64,000 bases of DNA from Pseudomonadota bacterium (GCA_021846965.1 JAJZWA010000003.1:62001-126000); one strand, 5' to 3'. Positions 26,650-36,146 are shown, numbered from the stretch's first letter. Notes: generated by a model from the sequence alone, not told the origin. A program made the numbers and translations.

Positions 26650-27879
26650 TCAGGGGCCCAGCACCGCGATGAGGGGCCCCGTGCCCAGGGCACTGCTGGT
26701 CCCTGAAATGCCGTAGGCCACGCTGCGCCCGAACAGATACGGCAGCCCCAGGATCGCGCTGTTCGACGAGGGCACGTAGCTTCCGATGTCGTCGAAGGCG
26801 TCGTTGCTGGAACCGGCCACATCGAAGGCGTTGATCAGCGCGACGCTCGAGGACACCGAGACGTCCGGCAGAGTTCCGGGGGCATTGCGCAAGGTGATCG
26901 GCACGTTCTGCAGCGTGCTGGGCGTGTAGGCCAGCGTGGCGCTGTCGTAGGGCAGGTTGAAGGGCAGGTAGTCGTAGTTCGAGCCGCTGTCGAGCACGGT
27001 CTGGGGGTAGTCCAGGCCTTGCGCGCTCATGTCGATGGCGGCGTACGCGTCGGCGCTCATGGCCTGGAATCCCGCCGTCAGGTTGTCGGCATGGGTGTCC
27101 AGACCGAAGGTCAGCGTGCCGCGCGCCATCGGCGCGCCGCCCGCGGGGATGGCCGGCAGGCTGAGGATCACACCGTTATCGTCCCCGTCGCCCAGAAGGG
27201 CCACCGGGTTGACGATCCGGAAACTGGCGTTGACCGAGCGCACGAAGGTGCAGGACGAAGCCTGGCATGCGAAGTAGGCCGCGCCGGCCGAGCGGATGGC
27301 GTCGACCCCGAGGATGCCGTTCGACCAGGATGCAGCCAGACTGCCGATGTTGTTGCCGAAGGACGCGCAGGGCGCCGGCACCGCGGGAGCCGGTCCGCCG
27401 CTGCCGTAGACCTGCACGGGCATCTGCACCGCCGGCTCGCCGCCGAGCTGGACCGTGGCCTGCTCGACGCTGCCCCAGATATAGCCCTGCGCAAAATCCG
27501 AGCAGGCATCCATCTGCGCACCGCTGGCCGAAACCACGGGCTGCAGGTCCAGTCCCGTCAAGGCCTTGTACCGCAGGCGCAGGCCCGTGGAGCCGGTGTC
27601 GACCTGCACGTAGGGAACCGTCACGCAGTGGTCCGAGTCATCGCACACCACGACCGATGCGTACAGCTTGTTCGGCGCATTGGCGGGCGAATGCACGCCT
27701 CCGAGATCGGGATCGGGCTCGACCACCACGCGCATCTGGTTGGCCGCCAGCGACGACGAGGAACCCCCGCCGCAGCCCGCCAGGAGCCCAGGCACCACCA
27801 GCGCCAGCGCCAGCGCGGCCAGCCCCGCGCGGGACAGCCCGGGAGCCCGCGCGCCCCGGCGGCAAGGATGGATCGTCAT
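26650..27879 (-). CDS. DUF3443 lipoprotein, copy 3, with a DUF2844-type N-terminus; pepsin-like candidate
   Basis: 409 aa. The core is as in copies 1 and 2: Cys 36 in LLAGCGGGSSSS, VDTGSTGL (Asp 94), SNGILGVDAI (186-195), LDSGSNYD (Asp 297) and LGLPYLFGRSVAYG (377-390). However, residues 1-15 (MTIHPCRRGARAPGL) resemble the start of DUF2844 copies 2 and 3, not the MxARVLQVGAARSRR start of the other DUF3443 copies, and the upstream DNA is the module found before DUF2844. I infer that a DUF2844 gene was deleted by recombination within the signal-peptide region. It is first in the three-unit array, 161 bp before DUF2844 copy 3. Confidence 0.87.
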   Translation of the reverse strand: MTIHPCRRGARAPGLSRAGLAALALALVVPGLLAGCGGGSSSSLAANQMRVVVEPDPDLGGVHSPANAPNKLYASVVVCDDSDHCVTVPYVQVDTGSTGLRLRYKALTGLDLQPVVSASGAQMDACSDFAQGYIWGSVEQATVQLGGEPAVQMPVQVYGSGGPAPAVPAPCASFGNNIGSLAASWSNGILGVDAIRSAGAAYFACQASSCTFVRSVNASFRIVNPVALLGDGDDNGVILSLPAIPAGGAPMARGTLTFGLDTHADNLTAGFQAMSADAYAAIDMSAQGLDYPQTVLDSGSNYDYLPFNLPYDSATLAYTPSTLQNVPITLRNAPGTLPDVSVSSSVALINAFDVAGSSNDAFDDIGSYVPSSNSAILGLPYLFGRSVAYGISGTSSALGTGPLIAVLGP

Positions 27880-27916
27880 GGAACCCCCCGTTCGCAGCGG
27901 GCCCGGCGGGCCCGGC

Positions 27917-27990
27917 GGGCCTCGACATGGGCCCCGTGGCGTCAATCTAGGGGGTCACGGCGCAGCCGCGCGTGAGCACGGCCTGATCCA
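27917..27990 (-). repeat. 74-bp upstream module, copy R3
   Basis: Third copy of the module, 38-111 bp upstream of the chimeric DUF3443 copy 3. A short GCCCGGCGG tandem (27899-27918) adjoins it. Confidence 0.8.
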
Positions 27991-28043
27991 CGCGGGCCTA
28001 ACAGTCCTTTGAAACACCGCCGGGCCTGGGAGCGTGGCCGGGT

Positions 28044-30134
28044 TCAGGCGTTGCGTGCGTCGAGGTCGTGGTCGTAGCCGGCGCCGAACACGCGGCGGCG
28101 CAACTCGGCGAGCTGATCGCGCACCCGCGCCGCCTGTTCGAATTCCAGGTTGCGCGCGTGCTCGACCATGCGCTTTTCCAGGCGCCGGATCTCACGCGCC
28201 ACGTCCTTCTCGTCCAGCGTGTCCAGGCGCGCATGCTCCTCGGCGGCGCGGGCCTGGGCGCGCGAGGCTCCGGCGGAACTGTCGAACACGCCGTCGATCA
28301 GCTCGCGGACTTCCTTGGTGATGCCTCGCGGGGTGATTCCGTGCGCCTCGTTGTACTCGAGCTGGCGCGCGCGCCGGCGCTCGGTCTCGCCGATGGCGGC
28401 GCGCATGGAGTCGGTGATGACGTCGGCGTAGAGGATCGCCTTGCCGTGCACGTTGCGCGCCGCCCGCCCGATGGTCTGGATCAGCGAGCGCTCGGAGCGC
28501 AGGAAGCCTTCCTTGTCCGCATCCAGCACGGCGACCAGCGAGACCTCGGGGATGTCCAGGCCCTCGCGCAGCAGGTTGATGCCCACCAGCACGTCGAACT
28601 GGCCCAGGCGCAGGTCGCGGATGATCTCCACGCGCTCGACGGTGTCGATGTCGGAGTGCAGGTAGCGCACCTTCACCCCGTTGTCCCCCAGGTACTCGGT
28701 GAGCTGCTCGGCCATGCGCTTGGTCAGCGTGGTCACCAGCACGCGCTCGCCCGCGTCCACGCGCAGTCGGATCTGCCCCAGCAGGTCGTCGACCTGGCTG
28801 GTGGCGGGGCGCACCTCGATCTCCGGGTCCACCAGACCGGTGGGGCGCACGAGCTGCTCGACGACCTCGTCGGCATGCTGCTGCTCGTACTGCGCCGGCG
28901 TGGCCGAGACGAACACCACCTGGCGCATCTTGCGCTCGAATTCCTCGAACTTGAGCGGGCGGTTGTCCAGCGCCGAGGGCAGGCGGAAGCCGTATTCCAC
29001 CAGGGTCTGCTTGCGCGCCCGGTCGCCGTTGTACATGCCGTTGAGCTGCCCGATGAGCACGTGGCTCTCGTCCAGGAACATCACGGCATCGCGCGGCAGG
29101 TAGTCGACCAGCGTGGGCGGGGGCTCGCCGGGCGCGGCCCCCGACAGGTGGCGGGTGTAGTTCTCGATGCCCTTGCAATGCCCGATCTCGGTGAGCATCT
29201 CCAGGTCGAAGCGGGTGCGCTGCTCCAGGCGCTGCGCCTCGACCAGCTTGCCCATGGAGCGCAGCTCCTTGAGGCGCTGCTGCAATTCCAGCTCGATGGT
29301 CTTGACCGCCTCCAGCACGCGCTCGCGCGGGGTCACGTAATGGCTGCCCGGATACACCGTGAACCGGGGGATCTTCTGGCGCACCGCGCCGGTGAGCGGG
29401 TCGAACAGGCTGAGCGACTCGATCTCCTCGTCGAACAGCTCCACGCGCAAGGCCAGCTCCGCGTGTTCGGCGGGGAAAATGTCGATCTGGTCGCCGCGCA
29501 CGCGGAAGCAGCCGCGCGAGAACTCGACGTCGTTGCGCTGGTATTGCATGCGCACCAGGTGCGCGATCAGGTCGCGCTGGCCGACGCGATCGCCGGCGCG
29601 CATGGTCAGCACCATCGAGTGGTAGTCGGCCGGGTTGCCGATGCCATAGATGGCGCTGACGCTGGCGACGATCAACACGTCGCGGCGCTCCAGCAGGCTC
29701 TTGGTGGCCGACAGGCGCATCTGCTCGATGTGCTCGTTGATCGCGCTGTCCTTCTCGATGAACAGGTCGCGCTGCGGCACGTAGGCCTCGGGCTGGTAGT
29801 AGTCGTAGTAGCTGACGAAATATTCCACCGCGTTGCGGGGGAAGAATTCGCGGAATTCGCTATACAACTGCGCCGCCAGGGTCTTGTTGGGCGCGAACAC
29901 GATCGCCGGGCGCCCCAGGCGCGCGATCACATTGGCCATGGTGTAGGTCTTGCCCGAGCCCGTCACCCCCAGCAGGGTCTGGAAGCTCAGGCCGTCGCGC
30001 AGACCCTGCACCAGCGCATCGATGGCCGCCGGCTGGTCGCCCGCCGGAGGATAGGGCTGGTGCAGCTGGAAAGGCGAATCCTCGTAGCGCAGCAACTGCG
30101 GAGCGTCGGATTCGGCAAGGGCGAGACGAGGCAT
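28044..30134 (-). CDS. uvrB: Excinuclease ABC subunit B
   Basis: 696 aa. UvrB is the damage-verifying helicase-like subunit of nucleotide excision repair. Walker A GVTGSGKT is at 56-63, the DNA-clamping beta-hairpin at [13 protein letters not shown] (about 109-121), and helicase motifs are seen in [32 protein letters not shown] and QTIGRAARN. The UvrC-binding UVR motif is at the end ([24 protein letters not shown]). The start at 30134 gives 20 or so variable residues before the conserved [15 protein letters not shown]. Divergent from the aminotransferase; I see no LexA box in the 255 bp between. Confidence 0.97.
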   Translation of the reverse strand: MPRLALAESDAPQLLRYEDSPFQLHQPYPPAGDQPAAIDALVQGLRDGLSFQTLLGVTGSGKTYTMANVIARLGRPAIVFAPNKTLAAQLYSEFREFFPRNAVEYFVSYYDYYQPEAYVPQRDLFIEKDSAINEHIEQMRLSATKSLLERRDVLIVASVSAIYGIGNPADYHSMVLTMRAGDRVGQRDLIAHLVRMQYQRNDVEFSRGCFRVRGDQIDIFPAEHAELALRVELFDEEIESLSLFDPLTGAVRQKIPRFTVYPGSHYVTPRERVLEAVKTIELELQQRLKELRSMGKLVEAQRLEQRTRFDLEMLTEIGHCKGIENYTRHLSGAAPGEPPPTLVDYLPRDAVMFLDESHVLIGQLNGMYNGDRARKQTLVEYGFRLPSALDNRPLKFEEFERKMRQVVFVSATPAQYEQQHADEVVEQLVRPTGLVDPEIEVRPATSQVDDLLGQIRLRVDAGERVLVTTLTKRMAEQLTEYLGDNGVKVRYLHSDIDTVERVEIIRDLRLGQFDVLVGINLLREGLDIPEVSLVAVLDADKEGFLRSERSLIQTIGRAARNVHGKAILYADVITDSMRAAIGETERRRARQLEYNEAHGITPRGITKEVRELIDGVFDSSAGASRAQARAAEEHARLDTLDEKDVAREIRRLEKRMVEHARNLEFEQAARVRDQLAELRRRVFGAGYDHDLDARNA

Positions 30135-30389
30135 GGCGGCAGGGATCGGGGCATCCTGCCGGCACGGGAACGCCAGCAGGCCTAAAATACGCATTTTGCG
30201 GCAAGCGCGGTTTACGCGCCTGGGGCCGCAGCTGCTGTTAATCTGTCGTGTTTGCAGCGTCTGTCGCAGCATTGCGAACGGGATGACCTTTGCGTCCGAG
30301 CGCGGGGCGGGAATGCCAAGCCCGCGCACCCTGGGCCCGCGGGCCCGATGGCGCCGAAACGCATTTTCATCACTACCGACCGAACACCC

Positions 30390-31595
30390 ATGAGCGCTTC
30401 CTTGTTTACCGGCGTGGAGATGGCTCCGCGCGACCCCATCCTGGGGCTCAACGAGCAGTTCCAGGCCGACCCCAATCCCTCGAAGGTCAACCTGGGCGTC
30501 GGCGTGTACACCGACGAGAACGGCAAGCTGCCCCTGCTGGCCTGCGTCAAGGAAGCGGAGAACCTGATCGCCGAGAGCCCGAAGCCGCGCGGCTACCTGC
30601 CCATCGACGGCATCGTCGCCTACGACCAGGCGGTGCAGGCGCTGGTGTTCGGTGCCGACTCCGAGGTGGTGAAGTCCGGCCGCGTGGTCACCGCGCAGGC
30701 GCTGGGCGGCACCGGGGCGCTGAAGATCGGCGCCGACTTCCTCAAGCGCCTGCAGCCCGGGGCGAAGGTGCTGATCTCCGACCCCAGCTGGGAGAACCAC
30801 CGCGCCCTGTTCGAGGCGGCCGGCTTCGAGGTCGGCAGCTACCCCTATTACGACGCGGCCAACCGTCGCGTGGCCGTGCAGGGCATGCTCGATGCGCTGC
30901 AGGCTGCCGCGCCCGGCACCATCGTCGTGCTGCACGCCTGCTGTCACAACCCCACCGGCTACGACCTGGAGCCCGCGCAATGGCAGCGGGTCATCGAGGT
31001 GGTGCGCGCGCGCGGCCTGGTGCCCTTCCTGGACATGGCCTACCAGGGCTTCGCCGAGGGCATCGCCGAGGACGGCGCGGTGATCGGCCAGTTCGTCGCC
31101 GCGGGCCTGGATTTCTTCGTCTCCACCTCCTTCTCGAAGAGCTTCTCGCTGTACGGCGAGCGCGTGGGCGCGCTGAGCATCCTGTGCTCCAGCCGCGACG
31201 AGGCGCAGCGCGTTCAGTCGCAGCTCAAGCGGGTGATCCGCACCAACTATTCCAACCCGCCGACCCACGGCGCCCAGGTGGTCACGATGGTGCTGTCGAC
31301 CCCCGCGCTGCGCGCCCAGTGGGAGCAGGAACTGGGCAAGATGCGCGAGCGCATCCGCTCGATGCGCAGCGCGCTGGTCGATCGCCTGAAGGCGGCCGGG
31401 GTGCAGGGCCCCCTGGACTTCATCACCACCCAGCGCGGCATGTTCAGCTACTCCGGGCTCAACGCCGCCCAGATGGAGCGCCTGCGTACCGAATACGGCA
31501 TCTACGGGGTCTCCACGGGGCGCATCTGCGTGGCCGCGCTGAACCTGGGCAACATCGACTACGTGGCCAAGGCCATGGCCGCGGTGATGCATTGA
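30390..31595 (+). CDS. Aromatic/aspartate aminotransferase (class I, TyrB/AspC type)
   Basis: 401 aa. PLP-dependent transaminase. The Schiff-base Lys is K250 in [19 protein letters not shown] and the C-terminal RICVAALNL Arg bind the substrate carboxylates. The start [20 protein letters not shown] and the NLGVGVY segment are typical of the TyrB/AspC group, which interconverts Asp, Tyr or Phe with their keto acids. Sequence alone does not separate aromatic from aspartate preference. Transcribed divergently from uvrB; phaZ follows after about 108 bp. Confidence 0.93.
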   Translation: MSASLFTGVEMAPRDPILGLNEQFQADPNPSKVNLGVGVYTDENGKLPLLACVKEAENLIAESPKPRGYLPIDGIVAYDQAVQALVFGADSEVVKSGRVVTAQALGGTGALKIGADFLKRLQPGAKVLISDPSWENHRALFEAAGFEVGSYPYYDAANRRVAVQGMLDALQAAAPGTIVVLHACCHNPTGYDLEPAQWQRVIEVVRARGLVPFLDMAYQGFAEGIAEDGAVIGQFVAAGLDFFVSTSFSKSFSLYGERVGALSILCSSRDEAQRVQSQLKRVIRTNYSNPPTHGAQVVTMVLSTPALRAQWEQELGKMRERIRSMRSALVDRLKAAGVQGPLDFITTQRGMFSYSGLNAAQMERLRTEYGIYGVSTGRICVAALNLGNIDYVAKAMAAVMH

Positions 31596-31703
31596 TGCAA
31601 ACAATTCTGGCGGTGCCCGGGGCGCCCAGCGCTCCGGGTGCCCCCGGATGCCCGCGCGCTGCCAAAGAACTACAATTGCTGCAGTGCATCAGCGGGGCTG
31701 TCG

Positions 31704-33002
31704 ATGATTTACGACTGGTATGAATCGCAACGGGCCTTCCTGAGCCCGCTGGCCGACTTCGCGCAGGCTGCGTCGAAGTTCTACACCAACCCGCTGTGGC
31801 CGCTGTCCCAGGCGCCCAGCATGCAGCGTGTGTCCGCCAGCTACGAGCTGATGCACCGTCTGCTCAAGAGTTACGAAAAGCCCGATTTCGGCATCTCCTC
31901 GGTGCGCATCGGCGACCGTGACGTTGCCGTGCAGCAACGCGTGGCGGTGGACAAACCCTTTTGCCGCCTGGTGCGATTCAAGCGCTTCAGCGACGACGCC
32001 GAGGTGCTTCGCAGCCTGAAGACCCAGCCCACGGTGCTGATCGTTGCGCCGCTATCCGGGCACCACGCCACGCTGTTGCGCGACACCGTTCGCACCCTGC
32101 TGCGCAACCACAAGGTCTACATCACCGACTGGGTGGACGCACGCATGGTGCCCACCGAGCACGGCACCTTTTCCCTGGACGACTACGTCGCCTACGTGCA
32201 GGAGTTCATCCGCCACATCGGCCCGGACGTCCACGTCATCTCCGTGTGTCAGCCCACGGTGCCGGTGCTCGGAGCGATCTCCCTGCTGGCCTCGGCGGGC
32301 GAGCCCACGCCGCGCACCATGGTCATGATGGGCGGCCCCATCGATGCCCGGCGTTCGCCGACCTCGGTCAACAACCTGGCGACGAACAAGAGCATCGAGT
32401 GGTTCGAGTCCAACGTGATCTACCGCGTCCCGGTGAACTATCCGGGCGCGGGGCGTCGCGTGTATCCCGGGTTCCTGCAGCACACCGGATTCATCGCCAT
32501 GAATCCGGACCGCCACATGCAGTCGCACTACGACTATTTCCTGCAACTGGTGCGCGGGGACGACGACGACGCGGATGCGCACCGTCGCTTCTACGACGAG
32601 TACAACGCCGTGCTCGACATGGATGCCGACTATTACCTCGACACCATCCGCACCGTGTTCCAGGAATTCGCGCTGGTGCATGGCACGTGGTCGGTGGCGG
32701 GCAGGCCGGTGCGCCCGCAGGACATCCGCGGCACCGCGCTGCTGACCATCGAGGGCGAACTCGACGACATCTCGGGCGCCGGCCAGACCCAGGCCGCGCA
32801 CGATCTGTGCACCTCGATCCCGGCCTCCGAGCGCGACCACTACACGGTTCCCGGTGCCGGCCACTATGGCATCTTCTCCGGGCGGCGCTGGCGCGAGCTG
32901 GTCTACCCGCGGGTGTCCGAGTTCATCGCCAGGCACCGCGAGGCCGCCGCGCCTTCGCTGGCCAGCGAGGCAGCGCCCGCGAGGGCCCGCCGCCGCGCCT
33001 GA
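31704..33002 (+). CDS. phaZ: Intracellular polyhydroxybutyrate depolymerase
   Basis: 432 aa. It mobilises PHB granules. The nucleophile is C182 in SVCQP, corresponding to C183 of Ralstonia PhaZ1, instead of the Ser of most alpha/beta hydrolases. MIYDWYESQRAFLSPL and SMQRVSASYELMHRLLKSYEKPDFG are typical N-terminal segments, and GAGHYGIFSGRRWR holds the catalytic His. There is no signal peptide, as expected. A TACAAT hexamer at 31672-31677 could be its -10. It implies PHB storage in this organism. Confidence 0.93.
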   Translation: MIYDWYESQRAFLSPLADFAQAASKFYTNPLWPLSQAPSMQRVSASYELMHRLLKSYEKPDFGISSVRIGDRDVAVQQRVAVDKPFCRLVRFKRFSDDAEVLRSLKTQPTVLIVAPLSGHHATLLRDTVRTLLRNHKVYITDWVDARMVPTEHGTFSLDDYVAYVQEFIRHIGPDVHVISVCQPTVPVLGAISLLASAGEPTPRTMVMMGGPIDARRSPTSVNNLATNKSIEWFESNVIYRVPVNYPGAGRRVYPGFLQHTGFIAMNPDRHMQSHYDYFLQLVRGDDDDADAHRRFYDEYNAVLDMDADYYLDTIRTVFQEFALVHGTWSVAGRPVRPQDIRGTALLTIEGELDDISGAGQTQAAHDLCTSIPASERDHYTVPGAGHYGIFSGRRWRELVYPRVSEFIARHREAAAPSLASEAAPARARRRA

Positions 33003-33003
33003 G

Positions 33004-33714
33004 ATGCCGCTGACCGGTTCGCCCGACGCGCCCGGCGGCTCCGGCGCGCCGCCGCAGGGTCCGGACACGGCAGCCTGGCTGCTGCAGGCCATCGACGACG
33101 CCTTGCCGCAGACCCAGTGCCGGCGCTGCGGTTACGCCGACTGCAAGGCCTACGCGCAGGCGCTGGCGCATGGGCAGGCGAACATCAATCGCTGCCCGCC
33201 AGGCGGCGCCGAGGGCGTGCGGCGCCTGTCCGAGATCACCGGACAGCCCCTGCTCGCGCTGGATCCGCAGTGTGGCGAGGAGGCGCCCCGGCGCCTGGCC
33301 TGGATCGATGAGTCGGCCTGCATCGGCTGCACCCTGTGCATCCAGGCCTGCCCCGTGGACGCCATCGCCGGCGCGCCCCGCCGCATGCATGGTGTGGTCG
33401 CGGACTGGTGCACCGGCTGCGAGCTCTGCCTGGCACCCTGCCCGACCGACTGCATCCACATCGTGCCCCCGGCGCGCCAGGCGCAGGCCACCGGGTGGGA
33501 GGCCTGGAGCACGGAGCAGGCGCAGCAGGCGCGTGCGCGCTATGCGCGGCGCTTGCAACGCATCGAGCAGGAGCGCGTCGCCGCGCAGGCGCGCCCGCCG
33601 GTCGCCGCCCCCTGCGCCCCGGAACCCGCCGAGCAGGCCGGGCAGCAACGCAAGCAGGCCATGGTGCGCGCGGCGCTGGAGCGCGCGCGCCTGCGCCAGG
33701 CCTCGCGCGCCTGA
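33004..33714 (+). CDS. RnfB-like ferredoxin protein
   Basis: 236 aa. The Fe-S domain CRRCGYADCKAYAQAL...RCPPGG (about 38-66) is followed by two ferredoxin 4Fe-4S motifs, CIGCTLCIQACPVDAI and CTGCELCLAPCPTDCI (about 107-152), and an Ala/Gln/Arg-rich helical tail. This is the RnfB/RsxB layout but without the N-terminal membrane helix, and no other rnf genes are in the window. Betaproteobacteria often keep this lone gene beside nth, which suggests an electron source for Fe-S maintenance rather than an Rnf pump (inference). It starts 1 bp after the phaZ stop. Confidence 0.88.
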   Translation: MPLTGSPDAPGGSGAPPQGPDTAAWLLQAIDDALPQTQCRRCGYADCKAYAQALAHGQANINRCPPGGAEGVRRLSEITGQPLLALDPQCGEEAPRRLAWIDESACIGCTLCIQACPVDAIAGAPRRMHGVVADWCTGCELCLAPCPTDCIHIVPPARQAQATGWEAWSTEQAQQARARYARRLQRIEQERVAAQARPPVAAPCAPEPAEQAGQQRKQAMVRAALERARLRQASRA

Positions 33715-33763
33715 AGCTGCGCTACGCTGGCGTTCCTCCACGTCCTTCCATGCATGGCCCGCC

Positions 33764-34435
33764 ATGAAAGCCGCCCAGGTCGAAACCTTGTTCGCGCGCC
33801 TGAAGGCCGCCAATCCGAACCCGGTGAGTGATCTGCACTATCGCAATCCCTTCGAGCTTCTGGTCGCCGTGGTGCTGTCGGCCCAGGCCACCGATGCGAG
33901 CGTGAACAAGGCCACGCCCGCGCTGTTCGCCGAGGCCCCCACGCCGCAGGCGATGGCGCAGCTCAGCGAAGAGCAGGTAGCCGGCTTCATCCGCACCATC
34001 GGGCTGTACCGCACCAAGGCGCGCAACGTGGTGGCGCTCAGCCGCGCATTGGTGGAGCAGCATGGAGGGATGGTTCCGTCGTCGCGCGAAGCCCTGGAGG
34101 CCCTGCCCGGTGTGGGCCGCAAGACCGCCAACGTGGTGCTCAACGTCGCCTTCGGCCAGCCCACGCTGGCCGTGGACACCCATGTGCTGCGGGTGGCGAA
34201 CCGGCTCGGGCTGGCGCGCTCGGACAAGCCGCTGGAGGTGGAAAAGGCCCTGCTCAAGCGGGTGCCGGCGGCCTACGCCCACGATGCCCACCATTGGCTG
34301 ATCCTGCATGGGCGCTACGTGTGCAAGGCCCGACAACCCGAATGCTGGCGCTGCGCGCTGATCGACCTGTGTCCCTACCCCGCCAAGACCCCGCTGCCCA
34401 CCCGGAAGTCTCCGACCCGAGCCCCGGCGGCCTGA
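33764..34435 (+). CDS. nth: Endonuclease III (DNA glycosylase/AP lyase)
   Basis: 223 aa. It removes oxidised pyrimidines in base-excision repair. The helix-hairpin-helix has the catalytic Lys in LPGVGRKTANVVL; the catalytic Asp is in VDTHVLRVANRLG. The C-terminal 4Fe-4S cluster is CX6CX2CX5C in VCKARQPECWRCALIDLC. The start at 33764 gives MKAAQVETLFARL. It follows the rnfB-like gene by 49 bp. Its stop lies at the point where the btuF reading frame probably begins. Confidence 0.97.
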   Translation: MKAAQVETLFARLKAANPNPVSDLHYRNPFELLVAVVLSAQATDASVNKATPALFAEAPTPQAMAQLSEEQVAGFIRTIGLYRTKARNVVALSRALVEQHGGMVPSSREALEALPGVGRKTANVVLNVAFGQPTLAVDTHVLRVANRLGLARSDKPLEVEKALLKRVPAAYAHDAHHWLILHGRYVCKARQPECWRCALIDLCPYPAKTPLPTRKSPTRAPAA

Positions 34436-35364
34436 GCGACGCCGGCAGCCGGGCCGGTGCCTGCGCCCCAGGGCCCGCGGCGGCGCCGGCGCGCAGGCGC
34501 CTGCTGCTGTGGGGCGGCGCGCTGCTGGCGGCCCCCGTCGCGCAGGCCGCCCCGAACGTACGCGACGATTCCGGGCAGGAACTGCAGCTGGCTCACAGCG
34601 CCCGACGCATCGTCGCGCTGTCGCCGCAACTGGTCGAGCTGAGCCTGGCCGCGGGAGCCGGCTCCAGGCTGGTCGGCACCATCGGCGGGGCCCGGCTGCC
34701 CAGCGCGGTGCATGCGCTGCCGCGCGTGGGCGACGCCTTCGGGCTGAACCTGGAAGCCCTGGCCATGCTGCGTCCCGATCTCGTGCTGGCCTGGAAATCC
34801 GGCACCCCGGCGCGCCAGGCTGCCGCGCTGCGCCGCCTGGGCATCCCCGTGTACTGGAGCGACATCCAGAGCCTGCGCGACGTGGGCGAGACCGTGCTGC
34901 GCATCGGCGAACTGGCCGGCACGCGCACCAGCGCGCAGGCCTGGGCCAGCGACTACGCTCGGCGCCTGCTCGCGCTGCGCCAGCGCGAGCGCGGGGCGAC
35001 CCCGGTGCGCGTGTTCTTCCAGGCCTGGCCGGCGCCGCTGATGACCATCGGCGCGCGCCAGCCCATCGATCGCGCCATCACCCTGTGCGGCGGGGTCAAC
35101 GTGTTCGGCGATCTGCACGCGGCGGCCGCACAGGTCAGCCGCGAAGCGGTGCTGGCGCGAGACCCGCAGCTCATCGTCGCGGCCAGCGCCGATACCCGCG
35201 CGCTGCAGGCCTGGCGGGCTTTCGGGCAGATCTCGGCTGTGCGCCACGCGCGCCTGGTGCTGCTCGATCCCGACGGGCTGCCGCGCATGGGCCTGGACAC
35301 GATCGCCGCGCTGGATCAGCTGTGCCGGGTGATCGACGCGACGCGCCGGGGCCTGGCGCGCTGA
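34432..35364 (+). CDS. btuF: Vitamin B12 ABC transporter substrate-binding protein, BtuF-like (start uncertain)
   Basis: Periplasmic cobalamin-binding protein. After a basic signal peptide (PARRRLLLWGGALLAAPVAQA) come RIVALSPQLVELSLAAGA, NLEALAMLRPDLVLAWKSGTPARQ and LCGGVNVFGDLHAAAAQVSREAVLARDPQLIV, all close to E. coli BtuF landmarks. No good ATG precedes the signal peptide: I mark the CTG at 34432, which overlaps the nth stop (CTGA), but an ATG at 34342 inside nth is the conventional alternative. RRRLLL could be a Tat signal. The permease and ATPase genes lie just downstream on the other strand. Confidence 0.85.
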   Translation: MSDAGSRAGACAPGPAAAPARRRLLLWGGALLAAPVAQAAPNVRDDSGQELQLAHSARRIVALSPQLVELSLAAGAGSRLVGTIGGARLPSAVHALPRVGDAFGLNLEALAMLRPDLVLAWKSGTPARQAAALRRLGIPVYWSDIQSLRDVGETVLRIGELAGTRTSAQAWASDYARRLLALRQRERGATPVRVFFQAWPAPLMTIGARQPIDRAITLCGGVNVFGDLHAAAAQVSREAVLARDPQLIVAASADTRALQAWRAFGQISAVRHARLVLLDPDGLPRMGLDTIAALDQLCRVIDATRRGLAR

Positions 35365-35387
35365 AGCCGGCGCCTCGCCGCCCGCAC

Positions 35388-36146
35388 TCAGTCCCCCGCG
35401 ACCCAGAGCTCCGCGCGGCCGGGCCTCTGGATGCGCTGCCAGTCGCAATCGTAGGCACGGCGCAGCGTGGCCTCGCACAACACCCGCGAGGCCTCCCCGG
35501 CCGTCCAGGTGCCGTCGGGCAGCAGCGCCAGCACATGGGTGGCCACCGCCGCGACCCAGTTCAGATCGTGCGCGCTGAACACCAGCGAGCGCTGGCAGCC
35601 CGGCGCGATGTGTTCGCGCAGCAGGCGCGCCAGGCTGGCCTGGTGGCGAGGGTCCTGGAAACTGACGGGCTCGTCCAGCAACAGCAGCGCGGCCTCCTGC
35701 GCCAGCGCCTGCGCCAGCGCCACGCGCTGGCGCTCGCCGGAGGACAGGCGCAGCAGGGAGCGGCGCGCCAGATCCAGGGCGTCGACGGCCTGCAGCCAGT
35801 GCAGGGCGCGCGCCTCGTCGGGCTCGCGCTGGCCGAGCATCAGCGCATCCAGCACGGCAATGCCGAAACGATCGTGGGGCAAGGCGGGCATGTAGGCGCG
35901 CAGCCGGGCCTGGCGCGCCGCGGGCATGCTGCGCAGGGGCTCGCCGGCCAGTTCCAGGCTCGCGTCCCCAGGCTCGATCAGACCGGCCAGCAGGCGCAAC
36001 AGCGTGGACTTTCCGGCGCCGTTGCGCCCGATGAGGGCCCAGCGCTGGCCGGGCTCCAGGTCCAGCCGCAGTTCGCGCACCAGGCACCGCGTGCCGGCAC
36101 GGACCTGGCCGGCGCGCAGGCGCAGCAGCCCGACGCCCTCGCTCAC
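35388..36146 (-). CDS. btuD: Cobalamin-type ABC transporter ATP-binding protein
   Basis: 252 aa from a GTG start. Walker A GRNGAGKST, signature LSSGERQRV, Walker B ALLLLDEP and the switch His in FSAHDLN are all present. FecE/BtuD-type family. Couples to the BtuC-like permease, whose stop overlaps this start by 4 bp (GTGA). The substrate call rests on the neighbouring BtuF-like protein; haem or siderophore importers of this family are the alternatives. Confidence 0.88.
   Translation of the reverse strand: MSEGVGLLRLRAGQVRAGTRCLVRELRLDLEPGQRWALIGRNGAGKSTLLRLLAGLIEPGDASLELAGEPLRSMPAARQARLRAYMPALPHDRFGIAVLDALMLGQREPDEARALHWLQAVDALDLARRSLLRLSSGERQRVALAQALAQEAALLLLDEPVSFQDPRHQASLARLLREHIAPGCQRSLVFSAHDLNWVAAVATHVLALLPDGTWTAGEASRVLCEATLRRAYDCDWQRIQRPGRAELWVAGD

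Noticed and set aside
22264-27990. The duplicated cluster as a transposon or insertion sequence
   Set aside because: No transposase, no terminal inverted repeats and no target duplications; the repeats are whole genes plus upstream modules.
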